This document shows, in pieces, positions 27,522-36,473 of a DNA stretch of 64,000 bases. The number at the start of each line of letters is the position of its first letter. Within the stretch, counting starts at the first letter, position 1. The stretch covers positions 2,986,155 through 3,050,154 of the forward strand of contig NZ_CP042288.1 of the NCBI RefSeq assembly GCF_022559625.1. The letters are read 5' to 3'. Both the position numbers and the translations under genes were made by a program. Source of the stretch: Aquisalinus flavus (GTDB taxonomy: Bacteria; Pseudomonadota; Alphaproteobacteria; Caulobacterales; Parvularculaceae). The notes beneath the pieces are model-generated. The model had not been told where the DNA came from. It did not search any database and saw only the letters and a program-made list of their open reading frames with translations.

Positions 27522-27549
27522 AAAAACCCGGATCGTCCGATCCGGGTTC
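27522..27549 (+). terminator. Hairpin terminator between truA and convergent gene
   Basis: AACCCGGATC and GATCCGGGTT form a perfect 10-bp stem around GTCC. It is preceded by AAAA, which is TTTT for the minus strand, and followed by CTCTCG. It therefore fits a terminator for the minus-strand gene at 27594 better than for truA, and may work both ways. Confidence 0.65.
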
Positions 27550-27593
27550 TCTCGAGATAAACATGTCAGACCCGAAAAGACGGGTTCAGGGCC

Positions 27594-28121
27594 TTATTCA
27601 GCGGCTGGAGCTTCCTGCTGCTGCTGTTGCTGCTGGGCAGCGGCGGCCTGCGCCATCATCTGCTGGATGACCGGGTGGTTGCCGTCCGGATAGGCCTGGG
27701 CAATCGTCGTGCCGCATTCCTCTGCCTTGGCCATCACGGTGTTGACGACCTGTTGGCCGGCTTCCTCGGTGTCATCCTCGGGGAAGCTTTCCAACAGCGA
27801 CTCGGCGCCGGCGATATAGGCGGCTTTCAGTTCGTCGTCGGTCTTGCCATCCATGGCGGCATAAAGCTCATAGGTCCACATCGCCGCGGCAATGTCCGTC
27901 TCCATGTAGAAGCGCTTGATGTCCTGCTCCGACATGCCGGTGGCCTGGTCGAGGTCGACGAATTCGAGCATCCAGTCAAACGTCGCCGCGCAGCTGGCGG
28001 CTTGCTGGGCGGTGAATTTTGCGGGCGGTGGCGTCTGGCCGTCCTGCTGGGCACCGGCGGTGCCGGCCAGCAAGAAGGAGGCCCCTGCAGCGAGTGCTGC
28101 GCCAAATACTGACTTCTTCAT
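27594..28121 (-). CDS. Exported protein of unknown function with poly-Gln tail
   Basis: The protein has 175 residues with a signal peptide (residues 1-24, ending GTAGAQ). The mature part is helical and acidic, with only two Cys (SCAATFDWML and KAEECGTT), which could form one disulfide. The C-terminus is low complexity: Ala-rich, then seven Gln in a row. I do not recognise the family. GGAAGGATATTCC before ATG 28121 is a good ribosome site. It ends at the truA-side hairpin, and the 211 bp upstream of it (28122-28332) show no gene. Confidence 0.68.
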   Translation of the reverse strand: MKKSVFGAALAAGASFLLAGTAGAQQDGQTPPPAKFTAQQAASCAATFDWMLEFVDLDQATGMSEQDIKRFYMETDIAAAMWTYELYAAMDGKTDDELKAAYIAGAESLLESFPEDDTEEAGQQVVNTVMAKAEECGTTIAQAYPDGNHPVIQQMMAQAAAAQQQQQQQEAPAAE

Positions 28122-28332
28122 GGAATATCCTTCCGGTTATCTGATGTCCCTGATCCCACAGCAACAAGGCGGGTTTGTGTTCAAAGTCGGAGCAAAACAG
28201 CCCTCTTTGCGGGACTCTCGATCAAGTTGGCGACATCATACTGTCCCGCCATGAGCCATGCAAAGAAAGTTTTGAGCGGATGACGAAAACTAAATCTTGC
28301 AATTGCCGAAATGGGCTTGACGCCGGAATGGT

Positions 28333-28992
28333 TCAATCCCGGGCGAAATAGACATCGACCGGCACCATGTCGAGCGGCATGAAAAGCCCGATGAACCCGC
28401 GCAGCACGCCGGTCACGACGATACTGACCAGGAAACCGATCAGTGACAGCATGACGAGGATCGAGATCGTCTGGACGATATTGATGTCGAGCGCCCGGCG
28501 CAGCACGCCCCAGCGGATATAGAACATGAAGATCGTCACGCCGAGCAACAGCCCGGCAAAGCTCGCCGGCGACGGCGTCAGCAGGATAAGGATCAAGGTC
28601 AGGGCGAGCAGCAATTGGGTCATCAGCTCGCCCCAGTTATAGGCGACGACCAGCGGGCTCATCCCGCGTTCCTTGTTCAGCGAGCGCGACAGCACGATCA
28701 GCATGGCGATCAGCGCGACGCGTATGGCGGCGACGGTGAGCATCTGCACGACCATCAGCAAGGGCAATGGCAGGGCGAGGGTCATCTCGGCAGCAAAGTC
28801 GGGGATTTCGAGGATCAGCAGCAGTGACAGATAGAGGATCAGCGCCGCCACCGGCAGGCCGAGCAGGACGGCCCATAAGGAGCGATAGAATCCGTCCGCC
28901 CCGGCATCGAGCCTCTCGCGCCAGAGCGGGTTGTTCCGGGCCATGGCGAGGACGGCGCGGAACTGCGACCCGATATAGGCTGGCGTGATCAT
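28333..28992 (-). CDS. Conserved polytopic membrane protein
   Basis: The protein has 219 residues from ATG 28992, which overlaps the dapE stop as ATGA, so translation is coupled. It has about five membrane helices: SLWAVLLGLPVAALILYLSL, ALPLPLLMVVQMLTVAAIRV, LLLALTLILILLTP, FAGLLLGVTIFMFYIRW and ISILVMLSLIGFLVSIVV. The layout resembles YIP1-like or Yip-domain-related membrane proteins, but I see no defining motif. The longer frame to 29202 lies inside dapE and is a shadow. It has no evident link to lysine synthesis beyond its position. Confidence 0.7.
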   Translation of the reverse strand: MITPAYIGSQFRAVLAMARNNPLWRERLDAGADGFYRSLWAVLLGLPVAALILYLSLLLILEIPDFAAEMTLALPLPLLMVVQMLTVAAIRVALIAMLIVLSRSLNKERGMSPLVVAYNWGELMTQLLLALTLILILLTPSPASFAGLLLGVTIFMFYIRWGVLRRALDINIVQTISILVMLSLIGFLVSIVVTGVLRGFIGLFMPLDMVPVDVYFARD

Positions 28993-30179
28993 GACGCGTC
29001 GAAATACCGTGTGAGGATGGTGTGATAGATCGCTGTCAGCAGATGGATGTCGCCGGTCGCGACCTGCTCGTTGATCTTGTGCATGGTCGCGCCGACGAGG
29101 CCGAATTCCGCGACCGGCGCGATATCCTTGATAAAGCGCGCATCGGACGTGCCGCCGCTGGTCGACAGTTCCGGCCTGCGCCCGGTGTGCTGCTCGACGC
29201 AATCGGCCAGAAGGTCCGTATAGGCCGTATCGGTGGTCAGGAAGGCCTCGCCCGAGGTGCGGGCCGACAGCGTCCAGTCGATACCGCCATCATGGGCCGC
29301 AGCCGCCTCTTCGAGCCTGTCGCGAAGATGCGCTTCGAGACTTGCCCCGGTCCAGTTCGGGTTGAAGCGCACATTGAACCGCGCGCCCGCCTCGCCCGGG
29401 ATGACATTTTCGGCCAATGGCGGCGTCGCCAGGGCGGTCACTTCCAGGTTGGATGGCTGGAACCGCTCATAGCCATCGTCCAGCGGCTCGCCGGTCAGCG
29501 CGGCGAGAAGGGCGGTGAGTTTGGGCACCGGATTGTCGGCGTGGTGGGGATAGGCGACATGGCCCTGGATGCCGCTTACCGTCAGTTGTGCGTTGAAGCT
29601 GCCGCGGCGGCCGACCTTGATCATGTCGCCCATTATTTCGGGATTGGACGGTTCGCCGACGATGCAGTGGTCGATCGTCTCGCCGTTTTCCTGCAGCCAT
29701 TTAACCAGCTTGCGCGTGCCGTTGATCGCCATGCCTTCTTCATCGCCGGTGATCAGCAGGCTGATCGATCCGGCAGGCTTGCCGTTCTCGGTGAACCGCG
29801 CCAGAGCGGCGAGGAATGCCGCGATCGCGCCCTTCATGTCGGCTGCGCCGCGTCCGGTCAGCATGCCATCGACGACGGCGGGCTGGAAGGGCGGCACGGA
29901 CCATGCCGCCTCCGATCCCGCCGGCACGACATCGGTGTGGCCGGCAAAGCAGAAATGCGGCGCGCCGGTGCCGAGACGGGCATAGAGGTTGTCGACCGGC
30001 GGCAGGCCTTCATCGGCAAAGGTCAGGCGCTCGCAGGCAAAGCCGAGCGGCTCCAGCCAGCGCTGGATCAGGTCGATCGCGCCGCCTTCGGCCGGGGTCA
30101 CCGACGGACAGCGGATCAGTTCGGCGGCGAGGGCCACCGGGTCCGACTGGGCCGATAGGGAAATGGGTTGTGAACTCAT
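28989..30179 (-). CDS. dapE: Succinyl-diaminopimelate desuccinylase
   Basis: The 396-residue M20 metallopeptidase-fold enzyme hydrolyses N-succinyl-LL-diaminopimelate in lysine and peptidoglycan precursor synthesis. Metal-binding motifs are FCFAGHTDVVPAG, TGRGAADMKGAIAAFLAAL and LLITGDEEGMAINGTRK. The substrate-binding block LSTSGGTSDARFIKDIAPVA follows near the end. I chose ATG 30179, which gives the usual start, over 30215. It overlaps the membrane-protein gene by 4 bp. dapD, an earlier step in the same succinylase pathway, lies at 36474 on the other strand. Confidence 0.95.
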   Translation of the reverse strand: MSSQPISLSAQSDPVALAAELIRCPSVTPAEGGAIDLIQRWLEPLGFACERLTFADEGLPPVDNLYARLGTGAPHFCFAGHTDVVPAGSEAAWSVPPFQPAVVDGMLTGRGAADMKGAIAAFLAALARFTENGKPAGSISLLITGDEEGMAINGTRKLVKWLQENGETIDHCIVGEPSNPEIMGDMIKVGRRGSFNAQLTVSGIQGHVAYPHHADNPVPKLTALLAALTGEPLDDGYERFQPSNLEVTALATPPLAENVIPGEAGARFNVRFNPNWTGASLEAHLRDRLEEAAAAHDGGIDWTLSARTSGEAFLTTDTAYTDLLADCVEQHTGRRPELSTSGGTSDARFIKDIAPVAEFGLVGATMHKINEQVATGDIHLLTAIYHTILTRYFDAS

Positions 30180-30227
30180 GACAGTGCTTATGATATGCGG
30201 CGCGCTCTTAGGCAACTGTTCAGGCGA

Positions 30228-30629
30228 TCACACCCCGGCGTGGCGCTGGATCAGGCGGATATTGGCAAGGTTCGCCTTGAAGGCGACGTCGAAGATATCG
30301 CCCAGCAGCGGGATACTGCCGATCACGGTGTCGATCAGCACATTGACCAGCATCCGGATGACCGTGCCCGGCCCGACCCCGAGCCGGACGCCCTGCCAGA
30401 CGATCCACAGCGACACAATGCCCGTCGCCGTATCGCCGATGCCGGGGATCAGGCCGATCAGGGAATCGAGGCCGAAGCGTACGCCCGTACCGGGAATGAC
30501 GAATTGCGCATCGAGCAGGGTCGCGAGCTTTTCGAGCCGCTCCAGCCGGCGCTTTTTGTCGTCGTCGCCCCGATAGGTGGCCTCAGGGCTGATCGTGTCC
30601 GTATCGGGCGTGCCGGACAGGTCAATCAT
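30228..30629 (-). CDS. DUF4112 membrane protein
   Basis: The protein has 133 residues from ATG 30629. This start overlaps the stop of the upstream Pmp3 gene as ATGATTGA, which favours translational coupling and decides the start over 30653. After a charged segment, the DUF4112 body shows LDAQFVIPGTGVRFGLDSLI, LIPGIGDTATGIVSLWIVWQ and the mirror-like GSIPLLGDIFDVAFKANLAN with Gly-Asp turns. The function is unknown. It ends 48 bp before the dapE start. Confidence 0.85.
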   Translation of the reverse strand: MIDLSGTPDTDTISPEATYRGDDDKKRRLERLEKLATLLDAQFVIPGTGVRFGLDSLIGLIPGIGDTATGIVSLWIVWQGVRLGVGPGTVIRMLVNVLIDTVIGSIPLLGDIFDVAFKANLANIRLIQRHAGV

Positions 30630-30786
30630 TGCGCGCGATGATCCAGATGGCATGGATGATGCCGGGAATATAGCCGAGCAGCGTCAGCACGATGTTGATC
30701 CAGAAGTGCAGGCCGAAGCCGACCTGGAAGAAGACGCCAACCGGCGGCAGGATGATCGCAAGGATGATGCGCAGGACGTCGCCCAT
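30622..30786 (-). CDS. Pmp3/YqaE family small membrane protein
   Basis: This 54-residue peptide starts MGDVLRIILAIILPPVGVFF, then has QVGFGLHFWINIVLTLLGYI and PGIIHAIWII. It is the two-helix proteolipid pattern of Pmp3/YqaE/Esi3, with the PPxGVF and LGYIPGIIHA motifs intact. Homologs respond to salt or cold stress and affect membrane potential. GAGAAGGAAA before ATG 30786 is a good ribosome site. Its stop overlaps the DUF4112 start, so the two membrane proteins are made together. Confidence 0.9.
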   Translation of the reverse strand: MGDVLRIILAIILPPVGVFFQVGFGLHFWINIVLTLLGYIPGIIHAIWIIARND

Positions 30787-30888
30787 GATATTTCCTTCTC
30801 GTTTTGCGCCCGCATGTGGGCAATGTCGATATGGGAAACGGATGGGGCGGGCGCAAGTTCCCTGCCGGACTCCTGCCTCCCTGCTGCA

Positions 30889-31647
30889 TCAGTCGAGACT
30901 GTCCGGCACGTCCTTCATCTTGCGGGCGACCATCGCATAGTAGTAGAGCGGCTCGCCTTCCATCGACAGGCGGTGGCGATAGCGCTCTAGATGGTGCACT
31001 TCCAGATATTCCGAAAAGATCAGCTTGCGAATAAAGCTCGAAAAGCCGGAATCGTCGCTTTCCTGCAGGAAGGTTTCCTTGATGTTGAAGGCGACCCAGC
31101 CGCGATCCTCGACCAGGTTCATGGCGGGCACGAAGGCTTCCACCGGGATATCGGCAAAGCCGAGCGCGGCGACCACGGTCAGCGCGTTGAAGCGCCAGCT
31201 CTCCAGCTCCTCGCGCTGGGCGCCGGTCAGGTCGGAGAAATCGGCAACGACGTAGTCATCATAGACCGATGGCCGGTCGCGCCAGGCGGCGTCGCGCGCC
31301 TCGGGGATGATGTCAGCGCCGACGAGACGGGACACGCCGTGCTTCTTCAGTTCCTCGCCCATGATGCCATTGCCGGCGCCGAGATCGAGCACGCGCAGGC
31401 CGAACATGTCTTCGGCATTGGCGGTGAGGGTATCTTCCAGAATTTCGGCGACCTTGACCGGGGAATTGCACTGCAGGCGCTCGTAGAAAACCTGCTCATA
31501 CAGGCCGGGCCGCTTGTAGAGTTCGTCGTAATCATGGAAGCGCAGCTGGTGGCGCTTGTCGTTTTCGACGAGGTGAAAGATGACTTCACTCTGGGCGAGC
31601 CTTGTGCTGTTCTCCGGCGGGAACTGGATACGGTGGCGCTTTAACAT
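30889..31647 (-). CDS. SAM-dependent methyltransferase
   Basis: The protein has 252 residues from ATG 31647, with GGAGAGGAC upstream. SAM-binding motif I is VLDLGAGNGIMGEELKKHG. The acidic end of beta-2 is GADIIPEARDAA, and VVADFSDLTG and FNALTVVAALGFAD fit motifs II to III. The N-terminal part (LVENDKRHQLRFHDYDELYK, GLYEQVFYERLQCNSP) looks like a substrate-specific lid found in small-molecule or TPR-linked methyltransferases. The substrate is unknown. It is first of a same-strand run with Pmp3, DUF4112, dapE and the membrane gene, though the 102-bp gap leaves operon membership open. Confidence 0.8.
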   Translation of the reverse strand: MLKRHRIQFPPENSTRLAQSEVIFHLVENDKRHQLRFHDYDELYKRPGLYEQVFYERLQCNSPVKVAEILEDTLTANAEDMFGLRVLDLGAGNGIMGEELKKHGVSRLVGADIIPEARDAAWRDRPSVYDDYVVADFSDLTGAQREELESWRFNALTVVAALGFADIPVEAFVPAMNLVEDRGWVAFNIKETFLQESDDSGFSSFIRKLIFSEYLEVHHLERYRHRLSMEGEPLYYYAMVARKMKDVPDSLD

Positions 31648-31835
31648 ATCTGTCCTCTCCCGATACGGACAGTTTATCCGCATCGACATTACAAGCCATG
31701 ACCACGTTGATCATGCACTCAATTTTCGCATGGCAGGGATATAGCGCAAGCAAGCAGGTTTGTCACACTTTGTGGCAAGGCCTGTCGGCAGAATCCCGCG
31801 TAATTGTTTCGATGATCCTGAAATGCCAATAATAA

Positions 31836-31871
31836 CAACGCCATGGAAAAAGTTCCATGGCGTTGAAAAAA
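31836..31871. other. Perfect intergenic hairpin
   Basis: AACGCCATGGAA (31837-31848) and TTCCATGGCGTT (31853-31864) form a perfect 12-bp stem around AAAG, followed by GAAAAAA. It lies downstream of the minus-strand DUF1328 gene. On that strand the T run comes before the stem instead of after it, so it is not a standard intrinsic terminator there. The rest of 31648-31892 shows nothing else. Confidence 0.6.
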
Positions 31872-31892
31872 TAGTCAGTAGGCCGTGGCCGG

Positions 31893-32063
31893 TCAGACTC
31901 CGCGGCCGCGCAGCAAGTGCATCACGACGGATACGAGCAGCAGGACGAGGAAAACGAAGAACAGGATCTGCGCAATGCCCGATGCCGCACCGGCAATGCC
32001 GCCAAACCCGAACACAGCAGCAATCAGTGCAATGACGAAAAAGATAATGGCCCATCTCAGCAT
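31893..32063 (-). CDS. DUF1328 (YtjA-type) small membrane protein
   Basis: This 56-residue peptide starts [20 protein letters not shown] and continues [20 protein letters not shown] to a short basic end. This is the DUF1328 pattern: two helices joined by [13 protein letters not shown]. The function is unknown, although members are often stress-induced. AAAAGGAGGATATTTCC before ATG 32063 is a near-perfect ribosome site, which suggests strong translation. Confidence 0.92.
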   Translation of the reverse strand: MLRWAIIFFVIALIAAVFGFGGIAGAASGIAQILFFVFLVLLLVSVVMHLLRGRGV

Positions 32064-32170
32064 GGAAATATCCTCCTTTTAGCTTTGAGCGTATCGATGC
32101 CTGCCTAATGCGCTGAAAAGCCACATCGTTCCGTAATTTCCGGAAATTACCTCGCGGGCCGCAATTGCGC

Positions 32171-34393
32171 TTACATGAAGGAGTAGGGGTCGATGTCGAC
32201 CGTGCGCCGGACCGAGGAATGGATTTTAACATCCGTTAACCATGCCCGGAGGAAATTCTGGATCGACACGTCCCGCGCTGCCTTGATCAGGAAGCGTATA
32301 CGGTATGATCCGCGCAGGCGGTAGAGCGGCGCGGGCGCCGGCCCCCAGACCTCGATCCCCTGGCCGTGCGGCACCTGCGCCGCCAGCATGCGCGCGGCAC
32401 TGTTGACATGGCCCTCGTTCTCGCCGGACAGGATCAGCGCGGCAAGCCGGCCGAAGGGCGGGAAGCCGAGCATCTCCCGGCCGTCGCGTTCTGCCTCCAT
32501 GAAGGCGTCGCGATCCCCGGAGGCAAGCCCGGCAATGACCGGATGGTCCGGCTGGTAACTCTGCAACAGGGCGCGCCCCGGCTTTTCCTCGCGCCCCGCC
32601 CGGCCGATCACCTGCGACAGCAATTGCCAGGTCCGCTCGCCGGCGCGCAAATCACCGCCGACCAGGCCAAGATCGGCGTCGACGACACCGACCAGGGTGA
32701 GATTGGGGAAATGGTGACCCTTGGCGGCCACTTGCGTCGCCACGAGAATGTCGATCATACCCTCTCTCATCCGGCCGAGCAGCTCCTGTCCCGCCGCCGG
32801 GTTGATCACCGTATCGGATGAAAAGATCGCGATCTCCCTGTCCGGCCACAGCCGCGCCGCCTCCTCGGCGATGCGTTCCACGCCCGGTCCGCAGGGGGCA
32901 AGGGAATCATGCGCGCCGCAATGGGGGCAGGTGTCGGGCCGGGGGATCGAATAGCCGGTATGGTGACAGACGAGCCGGTTCGAAAAGCGATGCTCGACCA
33001 GCCAGGTGTCACTGTCGGGCGCCGTCATCCGCTCACCGCATTTGCGGCAGATGGTCAGCGGGGCATAGCCGCGCCGGTTGAGGAACAGCATCGCCTGTTC
33101 GCCGCGCGCCAGCGTCTCGTTCACCGCGCCGATCAGCACCGGCGAGAGCCATTCCTGTTTCGCCGGCGGGGTCTCGCGCATGTCGATCAGGCGGATATCG
33201 GGCATGGTCGCGCCACCGAAGCGGGATGGCAGCTGCACCGTCTCATACCGCCCGCCCTGCGCATTCACCGCCGTTTCCAGCGACGGCGTCGCCGAGGCGA
33301 GCACGATCGGAAACCCGCCATGGGCGGCGCGCAGGATCGCCATGTCGCGGGCCTGGTACAACACCCCGTCCTGCTGCTTGTAGGCCGGGTCATGCTCCTC
33401 ATCGACGATGATCAGCTTCAGATTGCTGAACGGGAGGAACAGCGCCGAGCGCGCCCCGACCACCAGCCGGGCGGAGCCATCGGCGACCCGTCGCCATGTC
33501 CGGCGCCGGCCCGCCTGGCCGAGATCCGAATGCCATGGCGCTGGCGCGGCAGCGAAACGCTCCTCCAGCCGTTTCAGGAAGGGCAGGGTCAGCGCGATTT
33601 CCGGCAGCATCACCAGCACCTGCGCGCCCGGGTCCTGTTTCAGCGCGGCGGCGGCGGCTTCCAGATAGACCTCGGTCTTGCCCGACCCCGTCACCCCGTC
33701 GATCAGCGTGCAGGCATATTCACGGCGCTCGATATGGCGCCGGATCGTGGCCGCGGCATCGGCCTGTTCAGGCGACAGGGTCTTGCCGCGCCGGCCGAGG
33801 TTCGGCGGATCGAACGGCGCGTCGGGGTCGGACTCGATCTTCTCGAGCGCCCCGGCATCGGCGAGCGCGCGCACCACGCCGTCGGAGACGCCGGCGCGCC
33901 GGGCGATCTCTGCCGGTGTTGCCGGGAAATTCAGCCCACGGACGGCCTCCAGCACCTTTTCGCGCTGTGGCGTCATCCTCACGCCGGCAGGGATCGCCGC
34001 TGCGGCGAGATAGCCCGTCTGCGGCCGCGGCGGGTCGAGCTGCGCGCCGGAGCGCATCACCATGCGCAGCACCGCGCCCTGCGGAAACAGCGTATAGGCG
34101 GAGACCCAGTCGACGAAATTCATCACCTCGACCGACAGGCGCGGCGCGTCGAGGCGTTCCAGCACCGGCTTGATCTTCTTCAGGTCGATCGCGCCATCGA
34201 CCTCCCCCGGCCAGACGACACCGCGCACATGGCGCGGGCCCAGCGGCACGGTGACATAATCCCCGGCGGCAAGGCCCAGCTCGTCAGGTGCGGCATAGGT
34301 ATAGGGTCCGGCAAGCGGCAGCGGCACCAGCACGCGCACAAGACGCGGGGCGGGCTGTTCCATTCCGGGAAGGGCGGCTGGTTCGGCACTCAT
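32171..34393 (-). CDS. priA: Primosomal protein N', replication restart helicase
   Basis: This 740-residue PriA reloads the replisome at stalled forks. The N-terminal DNA-binding domain starts LVRVLVPLPLAGPYTYAAPD. Walker A is DGVTGSGKTEVYLEAA, and the Walker B DEEH box is IIVDEEHDPAYKQQDG. The zinc-binding insert carries pairs in CRKCGERM and TCPHCGAHD plus further Cys and His. Helicase C-terminal motifs include ILVATQVAAKGHHFPNLTLV and QVIGRAGREEKPGRALLQSY. I took ATG 34393. MEQPAP at 34363 is possible. Confidence 0.96.
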   Translation of the reverse strand: MSAEPAALPGMEQPAPRLVRVLVPLPLAGPYTYAAPDELGLAAGDYVTVPLGPRHVRGVVWPGEVDGAIDLKKIKPVLERLDAPRLSVEVMNFVDWVSAYTLFPQGAVLRMVMRSGAQLDPPRPQTGYLAAAAIPAGVRMTPQREKVLEAVRGLNFPATPAEIARRAGVSDGVVRALADAGALEKIESDPDAPFDPPNLGRRGKTLSPEQADAAATIRRHIERREYACTLIDGVTGSGKTEVYLEAAAAALKQDPGAQVLVMLPEIALTLPFLKRLEERFAAAPAPWHSDLGQAGRRRTWRRVADGSARLVVGARSALFLPFSNLKLIIVDEEHDPAYKQQDGVLYQARDMAILRAAHGGFPIVLASATPSLETAVNAQGGRYETVQLPSRFGGATMPDIRLIDMRETPPAKQEWLSPVLIGAVNETLARGEQAMLFLNRRGYAPLTICRKCGERMTAPDSDTWLVEHRFSNRLVCHHTGYSIPRPDTCPHCGAHDSLAPCGPGVERIAEEAARLWPDREIAIFSSDTVINPAAGQELLGRMREGMIDILVATQVAAKGHHFPNLTLVGVVDADLGLVGGDLRAGERTWQLLSQVIGRAGREEKPGRALLQSYQPDHPVIAGLASGDRDAFMEAERDGREMLGFPPFGRLAALILSGENEGHVNSAARMLAAQVPHGQGIEVWGPAPAPLYRLRGSYRIRFLIKAARDVSIQNFLRAWLTDVKIHSSVRRTVDIDPYSFM

Positions 34394-34428
34394 CAGGCGA
34401 CGACAGATACAGGGCGCGGCGTCCCCTT

Positions 34429-34459
34429 GGCAACACACGGCATCGGCAACACACGGCAT
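34429..34459. repeat. Two tandem 15-bp units upstream of priA
   Basis: GGCAACACACGGCAT occurs twice, at 34429-34443 and 34445-34459, with one base between. It lies in the 296-bp gap between divergent priA and the DUF1036 gene, where both promoters must be. It could be a direct-repeat operator or a chance duplication. I see no other gene or RNA in 34394-34689. Confidence 0.6.
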
Positions 34460-34689
34460 TGGCGACAGGGGGGCTACGTCACGACCGGTTCTTGCCCCGC
34501 CTTGACCGTCTGTAACTTGTCCAGCGCTCGCGCCCGGTCCATTCTGTCGCGGCAGGGGCAGGGCAAAAACGGGCAGGCGGCTGTTAAGGGATCACATAAT
34601 TTCTTGCCTCAAGGGGCTGATCCGTGTGATCTAGGGGTCACCGACGGTTCCGGAAACAGTCACAGCGGCAGGCGCAGCGAAACATAAAA

Positions 34690-35754
34690 ATGATTAAGCA
34701 TATCGCCATAATGTCAGCGATCATGGTCTGCACCCTTGCCGGGTTCGGCCTGTCCTCCGGTGCCCGCGCCGAATATTCCTTCTGCAACAAGACCTCCTAT
34801 GCCCTCTCGGCGGCGATCGGCTATGTCGATGAAGGCCGCATGTTCACCCGCGGCTGGTGGCGGCTGCGCGCCGGCCAGTGCAAGGTGGTGATGACGGAGG
34901 CGATCGAGCCGGGCCGCTATTTCGTCTATGGCGAGGCGATCCCCGGCCATCGCGGCCCGCTGCGCGCCTGGTCCGGCGACACGGCGCTGTGCGTCGAGAA
35001 TGAGAGCCTCTTCACCCTGCGCGACCAGGATGTCTGCGCCGGCGATCCGCGCCGCCAGCGCGATTTCTTCGCCGTCGATGTGCCGGCGGACAATGACGGC
35101 TCCTACCGCACCGAATTCGTCGAGGAATCCAACTACAATGTCTACAAGGCCGAGGTCGCGGGCGTGCAGCGCCTGCTGCAGGATGTCGGCTATGGCATCA
35201 AGACGATCGACGGCGCGCTTGGCCGCACGACCCAGACCGTGCTGCGCGAATACCGCCAGGATCGCGGCATGGGCGATTCCGGCGTCTATGACGATGCGCT
35301 GATCGACCAGCTGATCGCCGAGGCGAACGAGCGCGATGCCAAGGTCGGTTTCTTCTTCTGCAACTCCACCCAGCTGCCCGTCTGGGCGGCGATTGCCAAA
35401 CCTGCGAGCGAGGGCAGTTACAGCTCCGCCGGCTGGTGGCGGCTCGAGGGCTCCGAATGTGCCAAGGTCATTCGCGGCGAGCTCACCTCCGACCATTATT
35501 ATGTCTATGGCATGATGGATATCGGCGACGAGGATGTGCCGATCACCGGCGGCGAGAAACCGTTCTGCGTTTCCGACGTCCAGTTCGAGGCCGAGGACGG
35601 AATCGACTGCGCCGACAATGGCTTCGTCGAGGCCGCGTTCCGCAAGGTTTCCATCGGGTCGGAAAAATCCGCCACCTTCCGCTTCGCGCCGGAGCAGTTC
35701 AACAAGGAAATCGCCACCACATCCGGAAATTCCGGCGAAACGCTGAATGACTGA
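34690..35754 (+). CDS. Exported protein with two DUF1036 domains
   Basis: This 354-residue protein has a signal peptide ending at GARAEY. DUF1036 copy 1 (residues about 29-140) has SFCNKTSYALSAAIGYVDEG and TRGWWRLRAGQCKVVM. The linker (about 155-200) looks like a peptidoglycan-binding helix bundle: VAGVQRLLQDVGYGIKTIDG, then GRTTQTVLREYRQDRG. Copy 2 (about 222-330) has FFFCNSTQLPVWAAIAKP and SSAGWWRLEGSECAKVI. Two DUF1036 domains around a wall-binding-like linker suggest an envelope protein. The enzymatic role is unknown. The next gene starts inside its last codons (8-bp overlap). Confidence 0.85.
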   Translation: MIKHIAIMSAIMVCTLAGFGLSSGARAEYSFCNKTSYALSAAIGYVDEGRMFTRGWWRLRAGQCKVVMTEAIEPGRYFVYGEAIPGHRGPLRAWSGDTALCVENESLFTLRDQDVCAGDPRRQRDFFAVDVPADNDGSYRTEFVEESNYNVYKAEVAGVQRLLQDVGYGIKTIDGALGRTTQTVLREYRQDRGMGDSGVYDDALIDQLIAEANERDAKVGFFFCNSTQLPVWAAIAKPASEGSYSSAGWWRLEGSECAKVIRGELTSDHYYVYGMMDIGDEDVPITGGEKPFCVSDVQFEAEDGIDCADNGFVEAAFRKVSIGSEKSATFRFAPEQFNKEIATTSGNSGETLND

Positions 35755-36442
35755 TTTCACCCATATCGACACCTGGGTCTTCGATCTCGACAACACGCTC
35801 TACCCGGCCCACTGCCATCTTTTCAGCCAGATCGACCGGCGCATGTCCGAGTTCATCCAGGCCCGCCTGTCCCTGGACGAGGCGAGCGCCCGCAAGATCC
35901 AGAAGCATTATTACTCTGTCTACGGCACGACCCTGTCTGGCCTGATGAAGGAGCATGACATGCCGCCGCGCGACTTTCTCGATTATGTCCACGACATCGA
36001 CGTCAGCGTCGTGCCGCGGAACGAGGGTCTGCGCACGGCGATCTCCGCCCTGCCGGGCAAGCGCTACATCTTCACCAATGGCTCGGTGCGCCATGCCGAG
36101 AATGTCGCCGGCAAGATCGGCGTTCTCGACCTGTTCGATGATATCTTCGATATCGAGGCGGCGGACTATCTGCCCAAGCCGCATGAAGACACCTACACGG
36201 CGTTCAATCGCCGCTTCGGCATCACGCCGTCGCGCGCGGCGATGTTCGAGGACCTGCCCCAGAATCTCGTCGCTGCCCATGCGCTCGGCAAGACCACCGT
36301 TCTCGTCCAGTCCGATGCCGACTGGATGGCCGATGAGCCGGCGGACAAGCGCCCGTCACGCCCCGGCGAGACCTTTGATCACGTCCATCACGTCACTGCC
36401 GACTTGACCTCTTTCCTCACCGGCCTCAAAACCGCCGCCTGA
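35747..36442 (+). CDS. HAD-family pyrimidine 5'-nucleotidase
   Basis: The protein has 231 residues. The HAD catalytic motif is [17 protein letters not shown], with nucleophile Asp and acid Asp. Motif II is [12 protein letters not shown], the Lys lies in [12 protein letters not shown], and motif IV is [10 protein letters not shown]. This matches the Sdt1/Phm8-like group that dephosphorylates pyrimidine nucleotides. The gene overlaps the DUF1036 stop as ATGACTGA and is followed 31 bp later by dapD, a pairing frequent in Alphaproteobacteria. Confidence 0.9.
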   Translation: MTDFTHIDTWVFDLDNTLYPAHCHLFSQIDRRMSEFIQARLSLDEASARKIQKHYYSVYGTTLSGLMKEHDMPPRDFLDYVHDIDVSVVPRNEGLRTAISALPGKRYIFTNGSVRHAENVAGKIGVLDLFDDIFDIEAADYLPKPHEDTYTAFNRRFGITPSRAAMFEDLPQNLVAAHALGKTTVLVQSDADWMADEPADKRPSRPGETFDHVHHVTADLTSFLTGLKTAA

Positions 36443-36473
36443 GACAGTCAAAGATCAAGAGGACGACGAGACG

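Noticed and set aside
27600..27640. CTG/TTG triplet run as a microsatellite or regulatory repeat
   Set aside because: It is simply the codon run for the poly-Gln end of the exported protein on the minus strand.
32909..34687. 592-codon plus-strand frame opposite priA
   Set aside because: priA motifs on the minus strand are unambiguous, and this frame is Arg/His-rich shadow sequence.
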